Shown in pieces: positions 51,395 to 60,618 of a stretch of DNA of 64,000 nt (position 1 is the first letter of the stretch; each line of letters begins with the position of its first letter). Under the pieces are notes generated by a model that worked only from the letters and a program-made list of their open reading frames with translations, was not told where the DNA came from and searched no databases. This DNA is from Haloimpatiens massiliensis (lineage in GTDB: Bacteria > Bacillota > Clostridia > Clostridiales > Clostridiaceae): NCBI RefSeq assembly GCF_900184255.1, contig NZ_LT854639.1, positions 432,809-496,808 on the forward strand, written 5' to 3'. The position numbers and the translations under genes are program-made.

Positions 51395-52242
51395 TGAAAA
51401 ATAGACTTTTTATAAATTTAAAAATACATTTTAAAAAGAACAAATTGGCTTTAATTTCTTCTATTATACTAGGAATAATTATATTGAGTTCCCTTTTAGC
51501 TTTTTTATCTCCTTACGATCCAAATAAGATAAATGTTTCAAATAAATTGGCCTCTCCTAGCATTCAACATATATTTGGCACTGATGAACTTGGAAGAGAT
51601 TACTTTACAAGAGCTCTTTATGGTGGAAGAATATCTCTTAAGGTTGGATTCTTATCAATGTTGGTATCTATCTCACTTGGTACTATAATAGGTGTTATAA
51701 GTGGATATTTAGGAGGACTAGTTGATAGTTTGATTATGAGGATTATAGATGTCCTTATGTGTATTCCTACCTTTTTTCTTATATTAATAGCTAATGCCTA
51801 TCTAGAGCCAAATATAAACAATATAATTGCTATAATTGGCCTCTTTGGTTGGATGGGAGTTGCTAGAGTAGTACGTTCCGAAACTTTATCTTATAAGCAG
51901 AGAGAATACGTTTTATGTTCTAAATCTTTAGGTGCAAGTAATTTTCACATAATTTTTAAACACATTATACCAGATGTTATTTCTTCTGTAATAGTCATGT
52001 CTACCTTGAATATAGCAGGAGCCATACTTACAGAATCCTCTTTAAGTTTCCTAGGACTTGGTGTTCAACAACCCATGGCTTCTTGGGGCAGTATGCTGCA
52101 AAATGCACAAGGTTATATAACAGATAAACCTCATATGGCTATATTCCCTGGAATGTTTATTTTACTTACAGTGCTTAGTTTTAATGTATTAGGCGATACT
52201 CTTAGAATTACCCTAGATCCTAAAATCGACCAAGAAATTTAA
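51394..52242 (+). CDS. Opp/Dpp-type permease, DppC-like
   Basis: A 282-residue membrane protein with six helices. Marks are the N-terminal KNKLALISSIILGIIILSSL, then LASPSIQHIFGTDELGRDYF, the DppC/OppC signature, and the EAA loop QREYVLCSKSLGASNFHIIF. LTESSLSFLGLGVQQPMASW is the other family motif. It forms the channel with the preceding permease. No oppD/oppF ATPase genes follow; a terminator stands 21 bases after the stop. The transporter must borrow ATPases from another Opp/Dpp locus. Confidence 0.92.
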   Translation: MKNRLFINLKIHFKKNKLALISSIILGIIILSSLLAFLSPYDPNKINVSNKLASPSIQHIFGTDELGRDYFTRALYGGRISLKVGFLSMLVSISLGTIIGVISGYLGGLVDSLIMRIIDVLMCIPTFFLILIANAYLEPNINNIIAIIGLFGWMGVARVVRSETLSYKQREYVLCSKSLGASNFHIIFKHIIPDVISSVIVMSTLNIAGAILTESSLSFLGLGVQQPMASWGSMLQNAQGYITDKPHMAIFPGMFILLTVLSFNVLGDTLRITLDPKIDQEI

Positions 52243-52262
52243 TAAAGCAAAATAATAGAAAT

Positions 52263-52294
52263 AAAAAAGCGCACTAGACAGTGCGCTTTTTTTT
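52263..52294. terminator. Bidirectional terminator, Opp operon and hppA
   Basis: AAAAAAGCGCACT and AGTGCGCTTTTTTTT form a strong hairpin between the convergent permease and hppA genes. Confidence 0.95.
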
Positions 52295-52297
52295 ATT

Positions 52298-54328
52298 CTA
52301 TTTAAGAAGATTTAATAATATTCCACCATATTCAACTATTACTGGAGCAAATACTAATGAAACTATTGTCATAAGTTTTATTAATATGTTCATAGCTGGG
52401 CCTGATGTATCCTTGAATGGGTCTCCTACAGTGTCACCAACAACTGCTGCTTTATGAGCGTTGCTTCCTTTTCCACCATGTGCTCCACCTTCAATATACT
52501 TCTTAGCATTATCCCATGCACCACCAGAGTTAGCCATAAATATAGCCATAAGAACTCCTGTTGCAACAGCTCCACCTATTAATCCACCTAAAGCTTCTGG
52601 TCCTAATAATAAACCTATTAATAGAGGAACTACTATAGCAAGTATTCCTGGTAATAACATCTCTTTTAATGCTGCTCCTGTTGATATATCAACACAACTC
52701 TTATAATCAGGTGTTCCCTTACCTTCCATGATTCCTGGAATTGTTTTAAATTGTCTTCTAACTTCTTCTATCATTTGGTTAGCTGCTTTACCAACTGATT
52801 CCATTGTTAAAGCACCAAATAGGAATGGAAGCATTGCACCTATTAATAATCCAGTAAGTGTTACTGGGTTTAATAAGTCTATACCTTCTAATTCAACAGA
52901 TTGTGCATAAGATGCAAATAATCCAAGAGCTGTAAGAGCTGCTGAACCTATTGCAAATCCTTTACCTATAGCTGCAGTAGTGTTACCAACTGAGTCTAGT
53001 TTGTCAGTTATTTCTCTTACTTCATGAGGAAGTCCTGACATTTCAGCTATACCACCAGCATTGTCTGCTATTGGTCCATATGCGTCAACTGCAACAGTTA
53101 TACCTGTAGTTGAAAGCATACCTACAGCTGCTAAAGATATACCGTATAATCCGTGAGCTACTTCAGTTGCTCCACCCATTATAAAGAATGAAACTAGAAC
53201 CCCAATACCTATAAGGATTATTGGTAATACAGTAGAGTACATACCTACTGCTAATCCTGATATTATTGTAGTAGCTGCACCTGTTTCTGATTGCATACCA
53301 ATTTTCTTAACAGATTTGTATTCATCTGAAGTATACATTTCTGTTATTTTACCTATTAACATACCTACTAGCAATCCTGCTGTTATAGCAGCAAAAGCTT
53401 TTAAGTTTCCAAATACATAGTTACTTAATACAAAAGCTACGATTATAACTAGAACACCACTTATAGTTGTTCCTGTATTTAAAGCCTTTTGTGGGTTTGA
53501 AGACTTACTCTTTCTAGCTATTAAAATACCTACGATTGAAGCTACGATTCCTATTGATGATAATAACATTGGGAATAATATAGCTCCTTTTTCAATATTA
53601 ACTTTTCCAACAAATAATGCTCCAAGAGTTAAAGCTGAAATTATAGAACCTACATAAGATTCAAATAAGTCTGCTCCCATACCAGCAACGTCACCAACGT
53701 TATCACCAACGTTATCTGCTATAACTGCTGGATTTCTTGGGTCATCTTCTGGTATTCCTGCTTCTACTTTACCAACAAGGTCTGCTCCAACATCTGCTGC
53801 TTTAGTGTATATTCCACCACCAACACGCGCAAATAGAGCTATTGAGCTGGCTCCTAGTCCAAAACCTGTTAAGAATTTAGTATTTCCACCAAATACCATG
53901 TATAATACGCTTAATCCTATTATTCCAAGACCAACAACTGACATTCCCATAACTGCTCCACCAGAGAATGCAATTTCAAGGGCTTTTGATTGTCCATTTC
54001 TAGCTGCATTAGCAGTTCTTACATTTGCCTTAGTAGCAACCTTCATTCCGAAGTAACCTGCTAATATTGAGAATATAGCTCCTACTACAAAGCATACAGC
54101 TGTTTCCCAACCAATGGCAAATACTATAAGTAAAAATACTATTACTATAAATATTGATAATGACTTATACTCTCTTCCTAAGAAAGCCATAGCACCTTCA
54201 TGTATGTAACCTGCAATTTCCTTCATTCTATCAGTACCAGCTTCTTCTTTAGATATAGCGGCGCTTAGAATAAAAGCAAATACTAGTGCTAAAATACCTG
54301 CAATAGCTGCATAAATATTAGTATTCAA
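52298..54328 (-). CDS. hppA: Membrane-bound pyrophosphatase (ion-pumping)
   Basis: A 676-residue protein with 15-16 transmembrane helices that couples PPi hydrolysis to ion export. The PPi/Mg-binding loops are GGIYTKAADVGADLVGKVEA, then NPAVIADNVGDNVGDVAGMG, and GDTVGDPFKDTSGPAMNILI. The GNTTAAIGKGFAIGSAAL region has Ala where K+-independent pumps have Lys, so it should need K+. K+-dependent forms pump Na+, H+ or both; many clostridial ones pump Na+. It gives extra ion-gradient energy from PPi. AGGAGG precedes ATG. It lies next to secG with 24 bases between. Confidence 0.95.
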   Translation of the reverse strand: MNTNIYAAIAGILALVFAFILSAAISKEEAGTDRMKEIAGYIHEGAMAFLGREYKSLSIFIVIVFLLIVFAIGWETAVCFVVGAIFSILAGYFGMKVATKANVRTANAARNGQSKALEIAFSGGAVMGMSVVGLGIIGLSVLYMVFGGNTKFLTGFGLGASSIALFARVGGGIYTKAADVGADLVGKVEAGIPEDDPRNPAVIADNVGDNVGDVAGMGADLFESYVGSIISALTLGALFVGKVNIEKGAILFPMLLSSIGIVASIVGILIARKSKSSNPQKALNTGTTISGVLVIIVAFVLSNYVFGNLKAFAAITAGLLVGMLIGKITEMYTSDEYKSVKKIGMQSETGAATTIISGLAVGMYSTVLPIILIGIGVLVSFFIMGGATEVAHGLYGISLAAVGMLSTTGITVAVDAYGPIADNAGGIAEMSGLPHEVREITDKLDSVGNTTAAIGKGFAIGSAALTALGLFASYAQSVELEGIDLLNPVTLTGLLIGAMLPFLFGALTMESVGKAANQMIEEVRRQFKTIPGIMEGKGTPDYKSCVDISTGAALKEMLLPGILAIVVPLLIGLLLGPEALGGLIGGAVATGVLMAIFMANSGGAWDNAKKYIEGGAHGGKGSNAHKAAVVGDTVGDPFKDTSGPAMNILIKLMTIVSLVFAPVIVEYGGILLNLLK

Positions 54329-54352
54329 TTCTTATTCCTCCTATATTAAATT

Positions 54353-54583
54353 TTATTTTATTATATTTATTGCCATCGTTACAACAGCAAATAATATGCT
54401 TGAAATTACCGTAATTCTAGCCAAAACTTTATCTGATGTTCTCACATTATGTTTTGCATAGAAAGTATCTTGACTTGGTGCTGCAAAATTATTAAAACCA
54501 TCTGCTTTACTTGGTTGCATTATTACTGATACTATAATTGCAATTGAAAAAATCACTTGCATAGCAACTAATAGTTTTTGCAT
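54353..54583 (-). CDS. secG: Preprotein translocase subunit SecG
   Basis: A 76-residue membrane protein with two helices, part of the SecYEG channel. MQKLLVAMQVIFSIAIIVSV, then IMQPSKADGF, and the second helix ARITVISSILFAVVTMAINI are typical. ATG 54583 follows GGGGAGGTG; upstream in-frame ATG 54634 would read through the region near the eno terminator and is rejected. It follows eno in the same direction, a common order in clostridia. Confidence 0.93.
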   Translation of the reverse strand: MQKLLVAMQVIFSIAIIVSVIMQPSKADGFNNFAAPSQDTFYAKHNVRTSDKVLARITVISSILFAVVTMAINIIK

Positions 54584-54650
54584 AGCTTCACCTCCCCGTG
54601 TGATAAAACACATGACTATTTTAGCACACCCCACATAAAATTACAATAAC

Positions 54651-54681
54651 AATAAAGGGGTACCTTATGTGCCCCTTTATT
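54651..54681 (-). terminator. Terminator at the end of the glycolytic operon
   Basis: AATAAAGGGG and CCCCTTTATT hairpin, 195 bases past the eno stop and before secG. Confidence 0.85.
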
Positions 54682-54875
54682 CTCTTATACATTTTACAAT
54701 TATATCACAAAATACAATATTTATTCAATATAAATTACCATTTTTTTATCCAATAAGTATCTATTAAACTACTACCTACTTTATAAAAATAACAGATAGT
54801 ATTAGATATACTTATAGATAAATAACGTTCTTTTAAGCTACACTCACAGATAAGCAGAATTCTTTTAAACTATGA

Positions 54876-56177
54876 TTATCTATTTATATTGTAGAATGCC
54901 TTTATTCCTCTGTATTCTCCCATTTCGCATAATTCTTCTTCTATTCTTAATAATTGATTGTATTTAGCAACTCTTTCACTTCTTGAAGGAGCTCCTGTTT
55001 TAATTTGTCCTGCATTAACAGCTACAACTAAATCAGCTATAGTAGTATCTTCAGTTTCTCCAGATCTGTGAGATACAACTGCTGTATATCCAGCTCTTTC
55101 AGCCATTTCTATAGCATTTAATGTTTCTGTTAATGTTCCTATTTGGTTAAGCTTTATAAGTATTGAGTTAGCTGTCTTTCTTTCTATACCCATTTTTAAT
55201 CTTTCAGTATTTGTAACAAATAGGTCATCTCCAACTAACTGAATTTTATTGCCAAGTTTTTCAGTCATAAGCTTCCAACCATCCCAGTCTTCTTCTGCCA
55301 TACCGTCTTCTATAGAGATTATTGGATATTTTTCTACTAAATTAGCATAGAATTCAACCATTTCAGCTGGAGTTAATGTCTTACCTTCACCTTTTAATTC
55401 ATACATGTTTGATTCTGTATTAAAGAACTCAGATGATGCTGGGTCTAAAGCTATGAATAAATCTTTTCCTGGTTCGTATCCTGCAGCTTTTATAGCTTCT
55501 ATTATAACTTCTATAGCTTCTTCATTACTATTTAGATTTGGAGCGAATCCACCTTCATCACCAACACCAGTTGCTAATCCTTTTTTATTTAATATTGATT
55601 TTAAAGCATGGAATGTTTCTGAGCACATTCTTAATGCTTGTGAAAAACTTTCAGCTCCTACAGGCATTATCATAAATTCTTGTAAGTCCACGTTGTTATC
55701 AGCATGAGATCCACCATTGATTATGTTCATCATTGGAACTGGTAAAACTTTACCATTAACTCCTCCGATATATTGATATAAACTTAATCCTAAAGATTCA
55801 GCAGCTGCTCTAGCACATGCTAAAGAAACTCCAAGCATTGCATTTGCACCTAATTTTCCTTTATTGTTTGTTCCGTCAAGTTCTATCATAGCTTTATCTA
55901 TAGCTACTTGGTCTAAAACATTCATTCCAACTAATTCATCAGCTATTAGTGTATTTACATTTTCTACTGCTTTTAAAACACCTTTTCCAAGGTAAACTTC
56001 TTTATCTCCATCTCTTAATTCTACTGCTTCAAATATACCAGTTGAAGCTCCTGATGGAACTGCTGCTCTTCCTACTATACCATCTTCTAATGTAACTTCT
56101 ACTTCTACTGTTGGGTTTGATCTTGAATCCAATATTTGTCTTGCATAAACATCAATGATTTCAATATAATTTTTCAT
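54876..56177 (-). CDS. eno: Enolase
   Basis: A 433-residue glycolytic enzyme that turns 2-phosphoglycerate into phosphoenolpyruvate. Marks are ARQILDSRSNPTVEVEV, VPSGASTGIFEAVELRD, the metal ligands in FIALDPASSEF, SIEDGMAEEDW and QLVGDDLFVTN, and SHRSGETEDTTIADLVV. Length and motifs are complete. It is the last gene of the glycolytic operon, ~395 bases after gpmI, a long spacer that contains CTAG-rich repeats and could hold its own promoter. Confidence 0.98.
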   Translation of the reverse strand: MKNYIEIIDVYARQILDSRSNPTVEVEVTLEDGIVGRAAVPSGASTGIFEAVELRDGDKEVYLGKGVLKAVENVNTLIADELVGMNVLDQVAIDKAMIELDGTNNKGKLGANAMLGVSLACARAAAESLGLSLYQYIGGVNGKVLPVPMMNIINGGSHADNNVDLQEFMIMPVGAESFSQALRMCSETFHALKSILNKKGLATGVGDEGGFAPNLNSNEEAIEVIIEAIKAAGYEPGKDLFIALDPASSEFFNTESNMYELKGEGKTLTPAEMVEFYANLVEKYPIISIEDGMAEEDWDGWKLMTEKLGNKIQLVGDDLFVTNTERLKMGIERKTANSILIKLNQIGTLTETLNAIEMAERAGYTAVVSHRSGETEDTTIADLVVAVNAGQIKTGAPSRSERVAKYNQLLRIEEELCEMGEYRGIKAFYNINR

Positions 56178-56433
56178 TTAATTATCCCTCCGCTTTTTTA
56201 ATTAATAATTAACAATTGATACATTAGTTAATCCACTAATAATCTCAATACTAATTATTATTATATATAATTTTTTTACTGACTTATTATTTACTTAGTT
56301 ATTATTTACCTAGTTACTATTTATTATTAGTGCTTAATTTATATACAGTGCTCGTACTCATTCTTATCCCTAGTCACCAATCACCATTTTTAAAGTTTAG
56401 GTAATAATTAGGCTCTAGTTTTTATTTAAATTT
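56178..56433. other. Spacer between gpmI and eno
   Basis: AT-rich, with repeats of TTATTATTTACTTAGTTA-like sequence at 56280-56335. No gene. The part from 56434 is a CTAG-rich repeat. Confidence 0.4.
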
Positions 56434-56571
56434 GTAGATTTTTTTAGCGTAGCTAAAAAAAATCCTCCTCCTCTAGCCCTCTAGCCCACTGGCACCCTAA
56501 CACCCTAACACTCTAAATACGGTCCACTGGCACCCTGACACACTAACACTCTAAATACGGCCCTCTAGCAC
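56434..56571. repeat. CTAG-rich repeat with 38-bp tandem unit
   Basis: A GATTTTTTTAGCG..CTAAAAAAAATC hairpin (56436-56466) and CCTCCTCCTCTAGCCCTCTAG are followed by two copies of a 38-bp unit beginning CCACTGGCACCCTAACACC (56486-56523 and 56524-56561). The array runs up to the stop codon of gpmI. Confidence 0.85.
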
Positions 56572-56572
56572 A

Positions 56573-58105
56573 CTAAATAAGCGTTTCTCCTGTCATTTCT
56601 TCTGGCTTTGGAAGTCCCATTTCCTTAAGGATAGTTGGTGCTATATCTGCTAATTTTCCACCATTCCTTAAAGTTTTACTAGAAGAATTATTAGACACAT
56701 ACAAAAATGGTACTGGTCCTGTAGTGTGAGCTGTCATAGGTTTTCCTGTAGAGTAATCTATCATTTGCTCTGAATTACCATGGTCTGCAGTTATAAACAC
56801 TGTACCATTTTTATCCAAAATTTTATTGACTACTTTGCCTATACATTCATCCACTGCTTCTATAGCCTTCTTAGCAGCATCAAAAACCCCTGTATGACCT
56901 ACCATATCTGGGTTTGCGTAGTTTAATATTATAAGATCATATTTATCTTCATCTAATCTTTTTAATAGTTCTTCTGTAACTTCATAAGCACTCATTTCTG
57001 GCTTTAAGTCATAAGTTGCGACCTTTGGTGAAGGTATAAGTGCTCTATCTTCACCTTTATTAGGTTCTTCAACTCCTCCATTAAAAAAGAAGGTTACATG
57101 AGCATATTTTTCTGTTTCAGCTATTCTTAATTGTTTTTTACCTAAAGAACTCACATACTCTCCAAGAGTGTTCTTTATGATTTGTGGTTTATATGCAATT
57201 TTTACATTTTCTATGGTTTTATCATATTGAGTCATACATACAAAATGTAAATCTAAAGTCTCTCTATTGAAACCATCAAATTTTTTGTCATTTATAGCTC
57301 TTGTCAATTCTCTAGCTCTATCTGGTCTAAAATTAAAGAATATAACTGAGTCTTCATTTTTAATAGTAGCTGTAGGCTCTCCTCCTTCTAATATCACTGT
57401 AGGAAGAACAAACTCATCGGTTTTATTGTCATTATAGGATTTTTCAATTGCCTCTACTGCGCTATTAGCCTCTTCACCTTTACCTAAAACCAATGCATTA
57501 TAAGCAAGTTCTACTCTTTCCCATCTATTGTCTCTATCCATAGCATAATATCTTCCAGCTACTGTAGCTAATTTTCCCATGCCAATTTTATTGCAATATT
57601 CCTGAATTTCTTCTATGTACTCTTTTGCAGAAGATGGTGGTACATCACGCCCATCTAAGAATCCATGAATATAGACCTTATTCAATCCTTTATTCTTTGC
57701 AAGATTTAATAGTCCTTTTAAATGTTCTATGTGAGAATGAACTCCCCCGTCGGATAGTAAACCCATTAAATGTAATGAAGAATTTTTTTCTTTTACATTA
57801 TCCATAGCCCATAAAAAAGCCTCATTTTGTTCAAACTTTCCTTCTTGGCTTTCTTTAGTTATTCTAGTAAGTTCTTGATATACTGTTCTACCAGCTCCTA
57901 TATTCAAGTGTCCAACTTCTGAGTTACCCATTTGTCCCTCTGGAAGTCCAACACTTAAGCCACTGGCATTTAGCTGGGTGTGAGGGTAGTTATTGTATAA
58001 CGTATCGTAATTTGGCTTATTGGCAGCCTTTACTGCATTGCCATCTTCTTTATCTGAAATTCCGTATCCATCTAATATCATTAACATAACTGGCTTTTTT
58101 TCCAT
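56573..58105 (-). CDS. gpmI: 2,3-bisphosphoglycerate-independent phosphoglycerate mutase
   Basis: A 510-residue Mn-dependent mutase interconverting 3- and 2-phosphoglycerate. The phosphatase-like domain has PVMLMILDGYGISDKEDGNA, and the serine nucleophile in GQMGNSEVGHLNIGAGR. The metal sites are NYANPDMVGHTG and FITADHGNSEQM, and the inserted transferase domain holds HGFLDGRDVPP and GRYYAMDRD. Complete. It lies between tpiA and eno, with CTAG-rich repeats in both flanking spacers. Confidence 0.97.
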   Translation of the reverse strand: MEKKPVMLMILDGYGISDKEDGNAVKAANKPNYDTLYNNYPHTQLNASGLSVGLPEGQMGNSEVGHLNIGAGRTVYQELTRITKESQEGKFEQNEAFLWAMDNVKEKNSSLHLMGLLSDGGVHSHIEHLKGLLNLAKNKGLNKVYIHGFLDGRDVPPSSAKEYIEEIQEYCNKIGMGKLATVAGRYYAMDRDNRWERVELAYNALVLGKGEEANSAVEAIEKSYNDNKTDEFVLPTVILEGGEPTATIKNEDSVIFFNFRPDRARELTRAINDKKFDGFNRETLDLHFVCMTQYDKTIENVKIAYKPQIIKNTLGEYVSSLGKKQLRIAETEKYAHVTFFFNGGVEEPNKGEDRALIPSPKVATYDLKPEMSAYEVTEELLKRLDEDKYDLIILNYANPDMVGHTGVFDAAKKAIEAVDECIGKVVNKILDKNGTVFITADHGNSEQMIDYSTGKPMTAHTTGPVPFLYVSNNSSSKTLRNGGKLADIAPTILKEMGLPKPEEMTGETLI

Positions 58106-58119
58106 TTGAACACCCCTTT

Positions 58120-58385
58120 TCTTTAGAGGGCTAGGGGGCTAGAGGACTAGAGGGCTAGTTTTTATCCTAGCTTTTTGCTCTAGTCTCCGTGTCCCATTAC
58201 ACCCCGATTTTTTGTTGGCTAGTTGGCGGAAAAGCTTGCTTTTCCTGCCAACTAAACTATAATTAAAGATTTTCCGTAGCATCGCGAAGGAAAATCCTCC
58301 TCCTCTAGCACACTGGCAAACTAGCACACTAACACCTGACCCACTAGCACACTAGAACTCTAGCACACTAACATCTAGTCCTTTG
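58120..58385. repeat. Composite CTAG-rich repeat, gpmI-tpiA spacer
   Basis: Order on the + strand: a CTAG tract (GGGCTAGGGGGCTAGAGGAC), a palindrome AGTTGGCGGAAAAGC/GCTTTTCCTGCCAACT (58219-58253), an AAAGATTTTCCGTAGCATCG..GGAAAATC hairpin (58266-58295), and a CTAGCACACTGG-type tract (58308-58380). The same order recurs at 59164-59405. An ORF seen on the minus strand here (58139-58327) is made of these repeats. Confidence 0.88.
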
Positions 58386-58389
58386 CTGA

Positions 58390-59136
58390 TTAAAAGTTTA
58401 CTATTTTAGAAAAATCATCAGCTTTAAGACTTGCTCCTCCAACTAAAGCGCCATCTATATCTGACATACTCATTTGTTCTTTTATAGTGTTTGGTTTAAC
58501 AGAACCACCATATTGTATTCTAACTTTCTCAGATGTTTCTTTATTATATATTTTTTCTACAGTTTTTCTAATGAATCCTATAGTTTCATTAGCTTGCTCT
58601 GATGTAGCAGTTTTTCCTGTACCTATAGCCCAAATTGGTTCATAAGCAATTACTAAATCAGCTACCTGATCAGATGTTAATCCTGCAAGATCCAATTTAA
58701 CTTGTGTTGCAAGTACTTCTTCTGTTATGTTTGCTTCTCTTTCTTGCAGACTTTCACCTATACATAATATAGGTGCTATATTATGTTCAAAAGCTTTTTT
58801 TAACTTTTTATTTACTGTTTCATCAGTTTCGTTAAAATATTGTCTTCTTTCACTATGTCCAATTATAACATAATGTACTCCCATTTCTTTAAGCATAGCT
58901 GGAGCCACTTCACCTGTAAACGCTCCACTTTCTTCAAAATGCATGTTTTGGGCACCAACTTTTATATTGCTTCCTTCTGCAGCCTTTAAAACTGCATCTA
59001 AACATACAAATGTTGGACAAACAACCACATCACATTTTGCATCTTTTACTAATGGTTTTAATTCATCTATAAATGTAACAGCTTCTTTAACTGTTTTATT
59101 CATCTTCCAATTTCCTGCAATAATTGCCTTTCTCAT
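58390..59136 (-). CDS. tpiA: Triosephosphate isomerase
   Basis: A 248-residue TIM-barrel enzyme interconverting dihydroxyacetone phosphate and glyceraldehyde 3-phosphate. Asn and Lys of the active site are in AGNWKMNK, His in IIGHSERRQYF, the catalytic Glu in VIAYEPIWAIGTGK, and the phosphate loop in VRIQYGGSVKPNT plus DGALVGGASL. ATG 59136 follows GGAGGGTG; the GTG at 59145 overlaps it. Flanking spacers are repeat-rich. Confidence 0.98.
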   Translation of the reverse strand: MRKAIIAGNWKMNKTVKEAVTFIDELKPLVKDAKCDVVVCPTFVCLDAVLKAAEGSNIKVGAQNMHFEESGAFTGEVAPAMLKEMGVHYVIIGHSERRQYFNETDETVNKKLKKAFEHNIAPILCIGESLQEREANITEEVLATQVKLDLAGLTSDQVADLVIAYEPIWAIGTGKTATSEQANETIGFIRKTVEKIYNKETSEKVRIQYGGSVKPNTIKEQMSMSDIDGALVGGASLKADDFSKIVNF

Positions 59137-59163
59137 TTTAAACACCCTCCTTAATTTAGGGAA

Positions 59164-59259
59164 CTAGTTGGCTAGTTGGCTAGTTGGCTAGTTGGCTAGT
59201 TGGCTAGTTGGCTAGTTGGCTAGTTGGCTAGTTGGCTAGTTGGCTAGTTGGCTAGTTGG
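59164..59259. repeat. Tandem array, 12 x CTAGTTGG
   Basis: Twelve exact head-to-tail copies of an 8-bp unit, with no variant inside. It lies in the transcribed spacer between pgk and tpiA, about 28 bases from the tpiA start. Perfect identity suggests recent slippage; copy number should vary among strains. Confidence 0.97.
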
Positions 59260-59405
59260 CGGAAAAGCTCCGCTTTTCCCGCCAACTAAACTATAAATGA
59301 AGATTTTCTGTAGCATCGCGAAGGAAAATCCTCCTTCCCTAGCACTCTAGCACACTAGCAAACTAGCCCACTAATATCTAGTCCACTGGCACACTAGCAC
59401 ACTGT
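59253..59405. repeat. Composite CTAG-rich repeat, tpiA-pgk spacer
   Basis: After the 8-bp array come the palindrome GGCGGAAAAGCTCCGCTTTTCCCGCC with TTGG/CCAA ends (59250-59286), GATTTTCTGTAGCATCG..GGAAAATC (59303-59330), and CTAGCACTCTAGCACACTAG tracts. The arrangement is the same as at 58120-58385. Confidence 0.88.
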
Positions 59406-59421
59406 TCTCTGTTTCTCTTGA

Positions 59422-60618
59422 CTATTTATCATTAAGTGCTGCTATTCCTGGAAGTTCCTTTCCTTCTAAGAATTCAAGTGATGCACCACCACCAGTTGAG
59501 ATGTGAGTCATCTTCTCTCCGTATCCTAATCCATTAACCGCTGCTGCACTATCTCCACCACCTATTATAGTTGTGGCATTACTATCCGCCATAGCTTTTG
59601 CTACTGCTAATGTTCCTTTTGCAAAATTAGGGAACTCAAAAACTCCCATCGGTCCGTTCCAAACCACAGTTTTTGCTTCTTTTATAGCTTCCGCAAATAA
59701 TTCAGCTGATTTTGGTCCTATATCTAATCCCATACAATCTGCTGGCACATCTCTGCCTTCTGAAACTATCGGCTGGGCATTTTCAGCAAATTCCTTTGCA
59801 CAAACTCCATCTACTGGAAGTAATAATTTTGTTCCTTTATTTTTAGCTTTTTCTATCATATTTTTTGCATATTCTATCTTATCTTCTTCTAGAAGTGATT
59901 TTCCTATTTCATGTCCTAGAGCTTTTAAGAATGTATACGCCATTCCTCCACCTATTATTAAAGTATCTACTTTTTCTAATAGATTATCTATAACTCCTAA
60001 TTTATCTGAAACCTTTGAGCCTCCTAAAATAGCCACAAATGGTCTTTCTGGATTCTCTACTGCATTGCCTAAAAACTTTAATTCTTTTTGTATTAAGTAT
60101 CCGCAAACTGCTGTATCTAAAAATTCTGTCACTCCAACTGTAGAGCAGTGAGCTCTATGAGCAGTTCCAAAAGCATCATTTACAAATATTTCTGCCAATG
60201 AAGCTAATTCCTTTGAAAAAGTATCTATGTTTTTAGTTTCTTCTTTTCTATATCTTGTATTTTCTAGTAATACCACATCTCCTTCTTTCATTTCCGCTAC
60301 TGCTTTTTTAGCATTTTCACCAACTACATTTTCATCTCTAGCAAAAACTACTTCTTTTCCTAGCATTTCTGAAAGTCTTTTAGCTACAGGAGCTAATGAA
60401 AGTTCTGGTTTGGGCTCTCCCTTTGGTTTTCCAAGATGTGAACAAAGTATTACTTTAGCACCTTTTTCCATTAAATATTTAATAGTAGGCATAGCACCAA
60501 CTAATCTGTTCTCATCAGTAATAACGCCTTCCTTTAAAGGAACGTTAAAATCACATCTTACTAATACTTTTTTACCTTTTACTTCTATATCCTCTATTGT
60601 TTTTTTATTAAATTGCAT
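59422..60618 (-). CDS. pgk: Phosphoglycerate kinase
   Basis: A 398-residue two-lobed kinase making ATP from 1,3-bisphosphoglycerate. The N-lobe has KKVLVRCDFNVPLKEG, VILCSHLGKPKG and FGTAHRAHCSTVG with the substrate-binding arginines. The C-lobe has ILGGSKVSDKLGVIDNLL, VVWNGPMGVFE and TTIIGGGDSAAAV. ATG 60618 follows AAAGGAGAG; the GTG at 60636 lies ahead of that site. It follows gap by 415 bases, a spacer containing a strong hairpin. Confidence 0.98.
   Translation of the reverse strand: MQFNKKTIEDIEVKGKKVLVRCDFNVPLKEGVITDENRLVGAMPTIKYLMEKGAKVILCSHLGKPKGEPKPELSLAPVAKRLSEMLGKEVVFARDENVVGENAKKAVAEMKEGDVVLLENTRYRKEETKNIDTFSKELASLAEIFVNDAFGTAHRAHCSTVGVTEFLDTAVCGYLIQKELKFLGNAVENPERPFVAILGGSKVSDKLGVIDNLLEKVDTLIIGGGMAYTFLKALGHEIGKSLLEEDKIEYAKNMIEKAKNKGTKLLLPVDGVCAKEFAENAQPIVSEGRDVPADCMGLDIGPKSAELFAEAIKEAKTVVWNGPMGVFEFPNFAKGTLAVAKAMADSNATTIIGGGDSAAAVNGLGYGEKMTHISTGGGASLEFLEGKELPGIAALNDK

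Noticed and set aside
58139..58327. 62-codon ORF on the minus strand between tpiA and gpmI
   Set aside because: It consists of the CTAG tracts and hairpin repeats that recur at 59164-59405, where the frame is broken. There is no ribosome binding site.
59164..59259. CRISPR-like array
   Set aside because: The 8-bp units are head to tail with no spacers, and no cas genes are near.
59573..60151. 192-codon + strand ORF inside pgk
   Set aside because: Shadow of the well-supported pgk reading frame.
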